Below, piece by piece: positions 1 to 8,717 of a stretch of DNA of 64,000 bases. Numbering within the stretch: the stretch's first letter is position 1; every line of letters begins with the position of its first letter. The translations under genes and the position numbers were made by a program. The DNA is from Lachnospiraceae bacterium (GTDB taxonomy: Bacteria; Bacillota; Clostridia; Lachnospirales; Lachnospiraceae): NCBI GenBank assembly GCA_014804445.1, contig JAAUZU010000014.1:78202-142201 (forward strand), in the 5' to 3' direction. The notes beneath the pieces were generated by a model that had not been told where the DNA came from, made no database searches, and was given only the letters and a program-made list of their open reading frames with translations.

Positions 1-195
1 CCCTCCCCGTCAAGGATGCGGACTGTTTTCTTTCCTTCGGAATCCGTGTTTTTTGCTATGGGTATCCTCCCCTCTTTCCGATTCAATTAAGTTTACAAGT
101 TACGATTGCTGTTTTTTGTTATGGGTGCCGTCCCCTGTAATCAGTATAAGCAGACAGGGCGGAATTTGTCAACTGGAGAACATGAAAATTTAGGG

Positions 196-224
196 TTGAC
201 TTTTGCCCTCTCCTATGATAAGAT
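196..224 (+). promoter_or_regulatory. Sigma-A promoter for the tRNA-Gly pair
   Basis: TTGACT (196-201) and TAAGAT (219-224) are separated by exactly 17 bases and lie about 30 bases before the first tRNA. This is a good match to a vegetative promoter and probably drives both tRNAs and perhaps the hydrolase gene behind them. Confidence 0.7.
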
Positions 225-251
225 TTAATTCGTTCGTAAGAAACCCCTTTT

Positions 252-322
252 GCAGGTGTAGTTCAATGGTAGAACACCAGCCTTCCAAGCTGGATACGTG
301 GGTTCGATTCCCATCACCTGCT
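252..322 (+). tRNA. tRNA-Gly (anticodon TCC)
   Basis: A full cloverleaf can be folded: acceptor stem GCAGGTG/CACCTGC, D arm GTTC/GAAC, anticodon stem CCAGC/GCTGG with loop CTTCCAA (anticodon TCC), and T arm GTGGG/CCCAT with loop TTCGATT. The CCA end is not encoded directly after the discriminator T. Confidence 0.95.
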
Positions 323-392
323 CTGTATGGCAGAAAAGCCATCAAAGCAATTTAATTTCATACCTTCAACGCATGGTATACATGCGGTAAAT

Positions 393-465
393 GCGATAGT
401 AGTACAGTTGGTAGTACGCCACCTTGCCAAGGTGGAGGTCGCGGGTTCGAGCCCCGTCTATCGCT
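393..465 (+). tRNA. tRNA-Gly (anticodon GCC)
   Basis: Acceptor stem GCGATAG/CTATCGC, anticodon stem CCACC/GGTGG with loop TTGCCAA (anticodon GCC), and a T arm with GGTTCGAGCC. It lies 70 bases after the first tRNA-Gly, so the two form a small glycine tRNA unit. A T-run follows directly (465-470). Confidence 0.95.
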
Positions 466-503
466 TTTTTGTTATGCAAAAACCGGACAGGAGGAATTTT
501 GTT

Positions 504-1133
504 ATGACGGATAAAGAGATGAAATTGGCGCGTTACCGCGAAGCCAACAAAACGGCACAGTGCGGCGAAACCGTTTTTGCCGGCTCTTCCCTTATGGAAA
601 TGTTTCCTATCAACAAGTTCTTAGAAGAAAGCGGAAGTGATAAAATCATTTACAACCGCGGCGTCGGCGGCTTTGTGTCCGAAGAATTGTGGAATGCTTT
701 GGATACCTGTATCCTTGACTTGAAGCCCTCGCGCCTTTTTATCAACATCGGGACAAATGATTTGAGCGACCCATCCATTTCCATAGACAGGATGATTGCA
801 ACCTATGACAAAATTCTTACCACTGTTGAGCAGAAACTGCCGGATGTCAGAATTTATCTGATGGCATACTATCCAATCAATTATGAAGCCGCCACGGATG
901 CCATGAAAGAATGTCTCCGAATCCGCACCAACGAAAAAATAACCCTTGCAAATGCAGAAGTTGCCGCACTCGCCGCCAGACACGGTCAAAGGTATATCGA
1001 CGTAAACAAAAACCTGAAGGACGGACAGGGCAGACTAAAAAGCGAATATACAATCGAAGGTATGCATATCAACGAAGACGGCTATCGCGCCATCTTCGGC
1101 GATATCATGTCCTACGTCAATGAGCCGGCATAA
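504..1133 (+). CDS. SGNH/GDSL-family hydrolase
   Basis: A 209-residue cytoplasmic hydrolase of the SGNH/GDSL type, probably an esterase or deacylase acting on carbohydrate or lipid esters. All four blocks are visible: the nucleophile in FAGSSLMEMF (Ser28/29), the block II glycines in NRGVGG (about 51-56), block III in NIGTNDL (Asn85) and the block V histidine in GMHINEDGY (His188). The usual DxxH pair has Glu185 in place of Asp. The frame is open upstream into the tRNA region, but the start at 504 is chosen because AGGAGG lies 10 bases before the ATG. There is no signal peptide. The exact substrate cannot be told from sequence. Confidence 0.88.
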   Translation: MTDKEMKLARYREANKTAQCGETVFAGSSLMEMFPINKFLEESGSDKIIYNRGVGGFVSEELWNALDTCILDLKPSRLFINIGTNDLSDPSISIDRMIATYDKILTTVEQKLPDVRIYLMAYYPINYEAATDAMKECLRIRTNEKITLANAEVAALAARHGQRYIDVNKNLKDGQGRLKSEYTIEGMHINEDGYRAIFGDIMSYVNEPA

Positions 1134-1152
1134 AAGCCGGCTCATTGCCTTT
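1121..1152. terminator. Bidirectional terminator between convergent genes
   Basis: Perfect 9-bp stem TGAGCCGGC (1121-1129) / GCCGGCTCA (1136-1144) with a 6-base loop that holds the stop codon of the hydrolase gene, followed by a T-rich tract. The opposing alpha-galactosidase gene ends just beyond it. Confidence 0.75.
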
Positions 1153-3443
1153 TACAAAAAGAAAAAATTATCATCCAAAATAGTAAACTTCGGTTCCTCC
1201 CGTTTTATCTCTTCGATTTCAAACAGGCGCGCCATAACAGGTTTGGCAAAATGCACCTCCAAAACATCATTGACTATGGCATATGGCACCTGTTCCAGCT
1301 CCGGATACAGGATTTTTATCTTGTACTCACGGCTGGAAAAATGAAGGTTTTCCAGCGGAATCTCTATCAAATTATCCCGCAATTCCCTGTTCTTTATCGG
1401 TTTCCGGTTATCGTATTTTCCCAGCATATCCCTTTTCCATACTGCAACATATGCCTTGCCTTCCATCTTCAATCCGGCGCAGAGCCACATATGCTCATTG
1501 TGTGCCAGACCCAAAGGCCAAAAAGGAAGCGCATTTTTGATATCCTTGCGGATACGTTTGTAAATCTGAATTCCTTCCTTGACCAAATCAAGCCGCTCCG
1601 CGGACAGCTCCGCCAGATGACCGCTCTGATGAATCCGCAGCAGCATGGCGTTCACCATATTGTAGATAACCTCTTCTATGCCCCGCTCTACATACCCCGG
1701 TTTTGAAAAACCGTACTCTGTAAATATATGCATGGGATAGGACCAGACCGCCGCCTGCTCCGGTGTAACGCCGGCAACGGCATTTGCCGCTATCGTCGCA
1801 TAATTGCGGTAATCCTCCTGGTCGGAGGTTGACTGTATACTGTAACGGGACAGCAAGGCATAATCGATCCGCAGACCCCCGCTGGAACAATTCTCAATCA
1901 CCAAATCCGGATACCGCCTGAAAACATCATCCAGCCATGCAAGATAAGCCCTCTCATGTTCCAGCATACCCTGTCCCACACTCTCCGCGTAAAGCTCGGT
2001 GCCGATTCCGGGTTCAATATTGTAATCCATCTTGATATATCCCACGCCATATTCGTTTACGACGCGGTCAATCACCTCATTTACATGCGCTATCACAGCC
2101 GGATTGCGGAAATCCAGTTGATACCGGCTTCTGTCATAGACTCTTTTGCCATGTCTGACAAAAAACCAGTCGTCCGGCGCCTTCTTTGCTTTTTCACAGT
2201 TGATTCCCATGACCTCCAGTTCCAGCCATACGCCCGGAACCATGCCCTTTTCACAAATATAATCCGTGACCTCTTTTATGCCATTCGGAAAACGCTCCCT
2301 GCACTCCTGCCATTCGCCTACGCTGTCCCACCACTCGCCCGGTGCGTACCAGCCGGCATCTATCACATAATACTCGCAGCCACATTCCGCTGCCGCATCA
2401 ATCAATGGGATCTCCCTCTCGGTCGTGGGATCTCCAAACAGGCAGTTCATATAGTCATTAAAAATAACCGGTAAGTCTTCGTCATCCCGATTCGGCCTGC
2501 GAATCATGCGGCGGTATTTTGTAAGCTCACCCATCGCCTCCTCAAAGCTGTCGTGCGAGACTCCCACCGCCACCGGCACAGAAGTAAATTCCTCCCCCGG
2601 CGCAAGATTTTTAAACCAATGGGACTGCACCTCCGTCGGACCGCTGACACAGAGGTAAAAATGCATATTCTGGTCGCTGATTTCATAATGCCACGAACCG
2701 TTGTGCTCAATCTGCCAGAACAACCCCGTATGCGCCTCTCTGTTTTCCACATAACCCAGCGGCAGGTATTTTTTAGTGGACCAGTTGCCGGTATTTGTAA
2801 CCTCTAAGACCTGAGAAGTACGCTGATAAACGCCGGGCTGTGTCTGCGCCAGACCAAGCGTACCGAAAAAAAACTTTTGGATGCTCATTTCCTTCTGCCA
2901 GCCGTTAAAAGGAATCGCAACCACCATTTTTTCATCCGACGTCCAATTCCCCTCTTTTTCCAGACCGGTATAACAGAAAGAGGAAAGATACTCCAGTGTC
3001 TGCATCTCCTCCCCGACATTTTTCACTGTATTGTACACGCGGACCACGCTGCTGCCATCGTAAAACTGCATAACCGTCTCCACATGGATATGCGTTACCT
3101 CTGTATCCTCCTGATGGATAACAAGCCTTCTGCCAATGTCATTGCAGGTATCCTCCATACCTGCATAAGTAAGCAGATAGCCCGGTGCCGTCACAATATG
3201 CTTATTGCCATGCTTTTCATAGGGACGGTTGTAGCCCGACAGATTTATCTGCACAAGCTGAAACGCTTCATCGATAAACTGCTCCCTTCTTCCTCTATCC
3301 TCCACCTTGCACTCTTCTCCAAAATGGCAGATATTCTCCTCGTCAAATTCAATTCGGGAAAAATGGAGAAGCTTAATCTGATTTTTCTTTGTAATGCCAA
3401 ATACAATATGTATGCCGTTTTCTTCTATGGTGATATATTTCAT
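1152..3443 (-). CDS. Alpha-galactosidase, GH36 family
   Basis: A 763-residue GH36 enzyme that removes terminal alpha-linked galactose (raffinose-family sugars, melibiose, galactomannan) or possibly alpha-N-acetylgalactosamine. Order: N-terminal beta-sandwich (about 1-310), catalytic barrel (about 320-640), C-terminal beta domain. The nucleophile motif is KMDYN (Asp473) and the acid/base lies in STSDQED (Asp541), after the family signature ENCSSGG. There is no signal peptide, so substrates are taken up first. The start at 3443 is used because GGGAG lies just upstream; a GTG 18 bases earlier lacks this. The gene stands alone with no sugar transporter beside it. Confidence 0.92.
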   Translation of the reverse strand: MKYITIEENGIHIVFGITKKNQIKLLHFSRIEFDEENICHFGEECKVEDRGRREQFIDEAFQLVQINLSGYNRPYEKHGNKHIVTAPGYLLTYAGMEDTCNDIGRRLVIHQEDTEVTHIHVETVMQFYDGSSVVRVYNTVKNVGEEMQTLEYLSSFCYTGLEKEGNWTSDEKMVVAIPFNGWQKEMSIQKFFFGTLGLAQTQPGVYQRTSQVLEVTNTGNWSTKKYLPLGYVENREAHTGLFWQIEHNGSWHYEISDQNMHFYLCVSGPTEVQSHWFKNLAPGEEFTSVPVAVGVSHDSFEEAMGELTKYRRMIRRPNRDDEDLPVIFNDYMNCLFGDPTTEREIPLIDAAAECGCEYYVIDAGWYAPGEWWDSVGEWQECRERFPNGIKEVTDYICEKGMVPGVWLELEVMGINCEKAKKAPDDWFFVRHGKRVYDRSRYQLDFRNPAVIAHVNEVIDRVVNEYGVGYIKMDYNIEPGIGTELYAESVGQGMLEHERAYLAWLDDVFRRYPDLVIENCSSGGLRIDYALLSRYSIQSTSDQEDYRNYATIAANAVAGVTPEQAAVWSYPMHIFTEYGFSKPGYVERGIEEVIYNMVNAMLLRIHQSGHLAELSAERLDLVKEGIQIYKRIRKDIKNALPFWPLGLAHNEHMWLCAGLKMEGKAYVAVWKRDMLGKYDNRKPIKNRELRDNLIEIPLENLHFSSREYKIKILYPELEQVPYAIVNDVLEVHFAKPVMARLFEIEEIKREEPKFTILDDNFFFL

Positions 3444-3596
3444 GCCTGCTCCCATCCGCACATTCAGCGCACATTTTTATGTAATCTTTCCATTCAGGGA
3501 ATGTTCTTTTTTTAATGTAACATACTTTCATCATTTTTACTATCTCAAGTTAAAATTCGCCAAAATATTTATCCATTTTGCATATAGCATTTTCTC

Positions 3597-3625
3597 TTGT
3601 CGGGAGCTCTAAAACAAGGTATTAT
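3597..3625 (+). promoter_or_regulatory. Promoter of the PurF-like gene
   Basis: TTGTCG (3597-3602), a 17-base spacer and TATTAT (3620-3625), about 55 bases before the start codon. No purine riboswitch fold was found in the leader. Confidence 0.5.
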
Positions 3626-3681
3626 AAATGTGAAAAGCGCATACAGGCGATAAATACAAACGGAAAGGGCAGGGTACAGGA

Positions 3682-5088
3682 ATGGGCGGTTTTTTTGGCG
3701 TAGCTTCACAGCAGGACTGTGTGTTTGATTTATTTTTCGGCATCGATTATCATTCTCACCTTGGAACAAGGCGGGGCGGTATGGCTGTTTATGGGGAGGA
3801 CGGTTTTAACCGCTCCATCCACAATATTGAAAATGCTCCTTTTCGGACAAAATTTGACAAAGATATTCATGAAATGAAAGGCTTTCTGGGCATCGGCTGC
3901 ATCTCCGACTATGAGCCGCAGCCGCTTATCGTGCGCTCCCACCATGGCACCTATGCCCTTACCACAGTGAGCAAGATTAACAACGTGGACGAGTTGGCGC
4001 GCAAGCTGTTTGACAACGGACACTCCCACTTTTTGGAAATGAGCGGCGGCGATATCAATGCGACCGAGCTTGTGGCTTCTTTGATTAACCAAAAAGAAAA
4101 CCTGATAGACGGAATCACTTACGCTTTGGAAGAGATAGACGGCTCCATTTCCCTGCTGCTGATGAATCAGAATGGCATCTATGCGGCGCGTGACAAGTAC
4201 GGCAGAACCCCCATCTCCATCGGGCGCAAGGAAAATGCTTTCTGCGCTGCCTTTGAAAATTTTGCTTACAAGAATCTGGGCTATACTGACTATAAAGAGC
4301 TTGGTGCAGGCGAGGTTGTGGTGATAACACCAAAAAACTGCATCACACTGGTCAATCCCAATCCCAACATGAAAATCTGTACCTTTTTGTGGGTATACTA
4401 CGGCTATCCGTCCAGCTCCTACGAGGGCGTCAGCGTAGAACGAATGCGCTACCACTGCGGCGCAAAAATGGCGCAGCGGGACAATGTAAAGCCTGACATT
4501 GTGGCAGGCGTGCCCGACTCCGGCATCGCGCATGCCATCGGCTACGCCAACGAATCCGGAATTCCTTTTTCCAGACCTTTTATCAAATATACCCCTACCT
4601 GGCCGCGCTCCTTTATGCCGACCATACAGAGCCAGCGCAACCTGATTGCCAAAATGAAGCTGCTTGCAGTGGATGATTTGATTCGGGATAAAAGCCTTTT
4701 GCTCATCGACGACTCCATCGTAAGGGGAACGCAGCTTCGGGAAACCACCGAATTTTTGTACCAGAGCGGCGCAAAGGAAGTACATATCCGTCCCGCATGC
4801 CCGCCCCTGCTCTACGGCTGTAAATACTTGAATTTTTCACGTTCCTCTTCGGAGATGGACTTAATCACCAGACGCGTCATTGCAAGACTGGAAAACGGCA
4901 ATATGACGGACGAAATTTTAAAAGAATATGCCGACCCTGATTCCGAAAAACATGAACGCATGGTAGAAGAAATCCGTAAAGAGTTAAACTTTACCTCCCT
5001 GCGCTTCAACAGGCTGGATGACATGCTGGATGCCGTCGGCATCGATAAATGCAAACTCTGCACCTATTGCTGGGACGGCAGGGAATAA
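3682..5088 (+). CDS. PurF-like amidophosphoribosyltransferase homologue lacking the catalytic Cys
   Basis: A 468-residue homologue of glutamine PRPP amidotransferase (PurF). The C-terminal phosphoribosyltransferase fold has an intact PRPP loop, LLIDDSIVRGT (340-350). Cysteines at 233, 380, 457, 460 and 463 fit the 4Fe-4S ligands known from Bacillus-type PurF. The N-terminal glutaminase half, however, begins MGGFFGVAS: the Cys that normally follows the start Met and is the Ntn nucleophile is absent, and no upstream CGI/CGV motif exists in frame. It therefore should not hydrolyse glutamine; ammonia-dependent or non-enzymatic roles are possible. No other pur gene is near, so this is probably not the pathway purF. 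The ribosome binding site is weak (AGGG). Confidence 0.85.
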   Translation: MGGFFGVASQQDCVFDLFFGIDYHSHLGTRRGGMAVYGEDGFNRSIHNIENAPFRTKFDKDIHEMKGFLGIGCISDYEPQPLIVRSHHGTYALTTVSKINNVDELARKLFDNGHSHFLEMSGGDINATELVASLINQKENLIDGITYALEEIDGSISLLLMNQNGIYAARDKYGRTPISIGRKENAFCAAFENFAYKNLGYTDYKELGAGEVVVITPKNCITLVNPNPNMKICTFLWVYYGYPSSSYEGVSVERMRYHCGAKMAQRDNVKPDIVAGVPDSGIAHAIGYANESGIPFSRPFIKYTPTWPRSFMPTIQSQRNLIAKMKLLAVDDLIRDKSLLLIDDSIVRGTQLRETTEFLYQSGAKEVHIRPACPPLLYGCKYLNFSRSSSEMDLITRRVIARLENGNMTDEILKEYADPDSEKHERMVEEIRKELNFTSLRFNRLDDMLDAVGIDKCKLCTYCWDGRE

Positions 5089-5104
5089 ACAAACGTAACG
5101 AAAG

Positions 5105-5140
5105 GCGGCTGTGAGACCTTACTCTTCACAGCCGCTTTTT
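5105..5140. terminator. Bidirectional terminator
   Basis: Ten-bp stem GCGGCTGTGA (5105-5114) / TCACAGCCGC (5126-5135) followed by TTTTT. The last codons of the opposing DUF3810 gene lie within it, so it ends both convergent transcripts. Confidence 0.8.
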
Positions 5141-6285
5141 ACGTCCAGATAATATTGTAACAAAAGCTTTACCACACGATTGTAGCTTATCATGCCATCC
5201 TCCACACCGTTCAGCTTCAGGGACGCCTCCGTAAAGCTGTCCGAGGCTGCCTCCACGATTTCCGTATCGATCAGCGCCTCCTCGTTGATTCTGTCCCAAT
5301 CCTCCTGCTTCACAAAAATATTGTCCGCATGTACCTGCGGCAGAATTGCTTCTTCCTGCCGGTAACGCTCCAAGTCGCCTCCGACTGCATCATAAAAATC
5401 ATTGTCCAGATAATATAACACGCTCAGATAACCGCTATACTGAAAAAACAAATCATCCGAGGAAACACACGCCAGAAATCCGATAAAGTTTGCCTCGTCC
5501 TCATAGATATAGCCCTTTAGATGCGCAAGCTCATGACACAGGGTGGCCGGTTTATTCATAAGATACATCACATCATTGTAATTGGCTTCCATGGAAAACG
5601 GAAAATAGTAGCCCTGCATATACTGCTGACACATAAAATCCGAAAACAAAAGCGGCTTCGGGCATGGATAAAAACCGCTCAGACCGTCGTATTCCTCCCC
5701 CAGCGCCTGCATAATGCGGATAGCCTCCTGCTGCATATCCCCCCTATAAATAATATCCCCGTTTTCGTCCCGTTCCATCTGCCCGCATAGTTCATTACAC
5801 CGACGCACCACAAAATTCCTGACAATAAGCAGTTCCTCCAAATCATAAGAGTCCCGCCCCATGCCGCTGAAATACCGGTTGTTAAAGGTATTGCCGTGGT
5901 ACAGCAGAGTGCAGTTCAACGTCATAATCAGGCAGACGCCTAAAAGAATCCATGCATAAATTTTGTAAAAAATACCTGCACAGAGAAACAGTCTCTTTTC
6001 CCTGCGTCTGCGGTACGCGGGTATCAAAATACATACCAAAAGCACGATTGCCAGCAAAACCGCAGCCGCCGTCAGCAAAACGCCGAGACAGAGCAGAATT
6101 TCCCCCACAGAAAAAGAAAACAGTCCGGAAAATCTTCCATAGGTGTTGACCCATATTGGAAAAATATGTGCTATGTACCAGTCGCTGAAGCCTGAAAAGC
6201 ACCATGCCGCTATATTTAAAAGCACGACAAGCCCCGCAGTCACACCGTATGCAATTTTTCTCCCCCTGCCCTTTGTGCTCTTCAA
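5119..6285 (-). CDS. DUF3810-like membrane zinc metalloprotease
   Basis: A membrane protein with about three hydrophobic segments in the first third, then a soluble domain with the gluzincin-like motif HELAH followed by a downstream acidic stretch EDEANF, as in DUF3810 proteins. Its target is unknown. Start choice: the frame is open to 6399, and an ATG lies at 6369, but a TATAAT -10 box occupies 6371-6376 on this strand, so transcription should begin near 6364 and exclude that ATG. The first later start with a ribosome binding site (GGAAGGGAAGGCGG) is the TTG at 6285, giving 388 residues. The gene lies behind helD in the same orientation but has its own promoter. Confidence 0.75.
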   Translation of the reverse strand: MKSTKGRGRKIAYGVTAGLVVLLNIAAWCFSGFSDWYIAHIFPIWVNTYGRFSGLFSFSVGEILLCLGVLLTAAAVLLAIVLLVCILIPAYRRRREKRLFLCAGIFYKIYAWILLGVCLIMTLNCTLLYHGNTFNNRYFSGMGRDSYDLEELLIVRNFVVRRCNELCGQMERDENGDIIYRGDMQQEAIRIMQALGEEYDGLSGFYPCPKPLLFSDFMCQQYMQGYYFPFSMEANYNDVMYLMNKPATLCHELAHLKGYIYEDEANFIGFLACVSSDDLFFQYSGYLSVLYYLDNDFYDAVGGDLERYRQEEAILPQVHADNIFVKQEDWDRINEEALIDTEIVEAASDSFTEASLKLNGVEDGMISYNRVVKLLLQYYLDVKSGCEE

Positions 6286-6370
6286 ATAACCGCCTTCCCT
6301 TCCTTCGTATATTGGAGACAATCCGGTAAATTTCTTTCCTTTCGTGCAAACGTACTGCCCCACTGCCATT

Positions 6371-6398
6371 ATTATAACATCTTGTTCCCACAAAAGCA
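6371..6398 (-). promoter_or_regulatory. Probable promoter of the DUF3810 gene
   Basis: On the minus strand a perfect TATAAT (6376-6371) follows a weak -35 TGCTTT (6398-6393) at 16 bases. It lies in the short gap after helD and decides the start of the next gene. Confidence 0.5.
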
Positions 6399-6426
6399 CT
6401 GTAAGATATATGGAAATTTTGCAGAC

Positions 6427-8493
6427 TTATAACAGTTTGTCTACCAGACTGCTGGCGTTCTTGCCACTTAGCAGGGTAAGTCTGTGCATCGCCCTTGTGC
6501 ATGCCACATACAAAAGTCCCCTGTCATATTCGGAGCAGTAATTGATATCATCCACATCAGGAATCACCACCTCATCAAACTCCAGCCCCTTCGACATTGC
6601 CACCGACGTAACCATAACGCCATCATAAAATTCTTCGCTGTCATAATCCAGCAGATGAAGCTGCTCTTTGTTTTGGCTCTGTTCTAAAAGCCATTCATAC
6701 AATTCCTTTGCCTGAATACCGGTCTTGCATATCACGCCGATTTTTTCTTTTCCGCAAAAATCCCCATCTCCTACTATCAGTTGCCGCAGTTTTTCTCTTT
6801 CTTCCTCCTCATCCCGGCATTGCACCAGCACAGGCTTCTCTCCATGCCGCTGAACCGGCTCTATGGCAACATTCCTGCGAATCCCCTGTGCAAACTCCAT
6901 GATTTCATAGGTGGAACGATAACTTTTGTTCATCTCTATGACTTCAGCAGCCGGATATATTTCTTTCAAAAAATCCAGAGAACTTTCCACAAACGGCATC
7001 ACATTTTGCGAAATATCTCCCAAAATGGTTTTCCGGCATGAATACAGCTTATTGATGACCGCATACTGTATCGGTGTATAATCCTGCATCTCGTCAATCA
7101 ACAGGTATTTAATGGTTTCATTTTGGGGCCCGCCCTCCAGATACAACCTGACATAAATCAGCGGAAAAATATCGGCGCTCTCCAATTCGCCGCCTTCTTC
7201 CCGGACAAAAAGTTCTTCCTTCCCAATATACTGCCAGAACCCTCGGTACAGGGAAATCACATCTTTGCCTGAAAGCCTTTCCGTCAGCCATTCCAGTGCT
7301 TCCTTTTTATGCGTGCCATAGCCCTTCGCTTTCAGCGCTTTCATCTCCTCTACCATTGCCTGCGCCGTCTCCTGCAGCCGGACAAAAACCGGAAATGCCG
7401 TCTGCTTTGCATAATACCTTTGTATAAAATCCGCCTTTATGACACCACCCTCATATGCATAATCCTTCGCTGTAAAAAGGTGCTCATCACAATAGCGCAG
7501 ATATGCGTCCAACTGATGCACAAATTCTGCCGTTGCCTTAAAAGCGCTGCGCTCCATCCACACCTTGTCCTGAGACGTCAAAAACCGATCCGCCAGACCA
7601 CACTGTCTTTCCATTCGCAGTTCCTTCGGCAGACAGGCTTTTGCAATATCTTCCATCCCAATGCTCCTGATATTCTCCTCACCAAGTTCCGGAAGGACAC
7701 CGGAAATATAATCCACAAAAATGCCATTAGGCGAAATAATCAAAAAGTTTTCCGAGGAAATTTCATTTCTGTAACGGTACAAAAAATAAGCGATACGGTG
7801 CAGGGCCACAGAAGTTTTTCCCGAGCCGGCCACACCCTGTACAATCAAAACATCCGCCAGTTCGTTGCGAATCAGACGGTTCTGCTCCTTTTGAATCGTT
7901 GTCACAATGTCCTTCATCTTATGATCCGACGTCTGCGACAACTCTTTCTGCAAAATCTCGTCACTTATGCTAAGATCGCTTTCCAGCGCATACTCCAGAA
8001 TCCCCCGCACAATTCGATACTGTCTCTTACAGTCAACCGTCCCCTCTACTCTCCCGGCCGGCGCATCATAATAGGCGTCTCCATGCTCAAACTCATAGTA
8101 CATGCTGGCAATCGGCGCTCTCCAGTCAAACACCTCATATTCACTCTTTATATCCCAGAAAGAAAACTTCCCGATATAGACCTTTAAAGGTTCCGCCTCT
8201 TCCTTTTGTGTAAAATTAATTCTGGCAAAATACGGCGAATCCAGCATTTTTAAAATTCGGTGAAACTGTTCCTTCGTCTTTTCGCCCGCATCTACCAGCC
8301 TATCCATATCAAGCCTGTTAAAAAGCATCTCGTATTCGTCAAAATCGCTCCTGTGCTCCCACAAATACCTTGCATTTTCCCTGTAAGCGTCAGAATGATA
8401 CCCCAGTCTCCCCAAAAGCTTATCCGCCGCTTTTTTCAGTTCTACCGTCAACCCTTGTAAAAACTCTTTTTCCTCCAGCATATCTACCGCCAT
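6427..8493 (-). CDS. helD: HelD-like UvrD-family ATPase (RNA polymerase recycling)
   Basis: A 688-residue superfamily 1 helicase-like ATPase of the HelD type, which in Bacillus binds stalled RNA polymerase and strips it from DNA and RNA. The N-terminal helical arm (about 1-90) matches HelD rather than UvrD. Walker A is GVAGSGKT (220-227), and motif II is LLIDEMQDY. Later motifs include NKSYRST and, near the C-terminus, LLYVACTRAMHRL (motif VI type). The start at 8493 is set by GGGGAGG; the frame extends 16 codons upstream without a site. Some Clostridia carry several HelD copies, so the exact paralogue is not certain. Confidence 0.9.
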   Translation of the reverse strand: MAVDMLEEKEFLQGLTVELKKAADKLLGRLGYHSDAYRENARYLWEHRSDFDEYEMLFNRLDMDRLVDAGEKTKEQFHRILKMLDSPYFARINFTQKEEAEPLKVYIGKFSFWDIKSEYEVFDWRAPIASMYYEFEHGDAYYDAPAGRVEGTVDCKRQYRIVRGILEYALESDLSISDEILQKELSQTSDHKMKDIVTTIQKEQNRLIRNELADVLIVQGVAGSGKTSVALHRIAYFLYRYRNEISSENFLIISPNGIFVDYISGVLPELGEENIRSIGMEDIAKACLPKELRMERQCGLADRFLTSQDKVWMERSAFKATAEFVHQLDAYLRYCDEHLFTAKDYAYEGGVIKADFIQRYYAKQTAFPVFVRLQETAQAMVEEMKALKAKGYGTHKKEALEWLTERLSGKDVISLYRGFWQYIGKEELFVREEGGELESADIFPLIYVRLYLEGGPQNETIKYLLIDEMQDYTPIQYAVINKLYSCRKTILGDISQNVMPFVESSLDFLKEIYPAAEVIEMNKSYRSTYEIMEFAQGIRRNVAIEPVQRHGEKPVLVQCRDEEEEREKLRQLIVGDGDFCGKEKIGVICKTGIQAKELYEWLLEQSQNKEQLHLLDYDSEEFYDGVMVTSVAMSKGLEFDEVVIPDVDDINYCSEYDRGLLYVACTRAMHRLTLLSGKNASSLVDKLL

Positions 8494-8643
8494 AGAATCC
8501 TCCCCTCTGCTGATACTTCTCACCATTAAAAATATTTCCAAGATATTCTACCACAAAGTACATGACATTTCTATTGCTCACTTTTTCATTTTTTACAAAA
8601 TATTCCCTAAAACCTTAAGATTTCTTTAATATCCTTTTTCCAC

Positions 8644-8672
8644 TTGTCAAATAAATTTTTCCCCTTTATAAT
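8644..8672 (+). promoter_or_regulatory. Promoter of the L,D-transpeptidase gene
   Basis: TTGTCA (8644-8649), 17-base spacer, perfect TATAAT (8667-8672), 45 bases before the start codon. Confidence 0.7.
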
Positions 8673-8717
8673 ACATAATACAAATGAGAAAATGCCGGAA
8701 GCAGGAGATAATGCGTC

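Noticed and set aside
1-90. Possible minus-strand gene start (GGGGAGG followed by an open frame to the window edge)
   Set aside because: The only start codon in a suitable frame is a TTG without a ribosome binding site; the codon at the right distance from GGGGAGG is ATA. Too little sequence to support a gene.
327-503. Upstream extension of the SGNH hydrolase frame
   Set aside because: It runs through the second tRNA-Gly gene; the ATG at 504 has a strong ribosome binding site.
3626-3681. Purine riboswitch or T-box before the PurF-like gene
   Set aside because: The leader is only about 50 bases and lacks the three-way junction or T-box core sequences.
3730-4785. Long minus-strand open frame opposite the PurF-like gene
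   Set aside because: It is a codon-bias shadow of the plus-strand gene, with no ribosome binding site and no recognisable domain.
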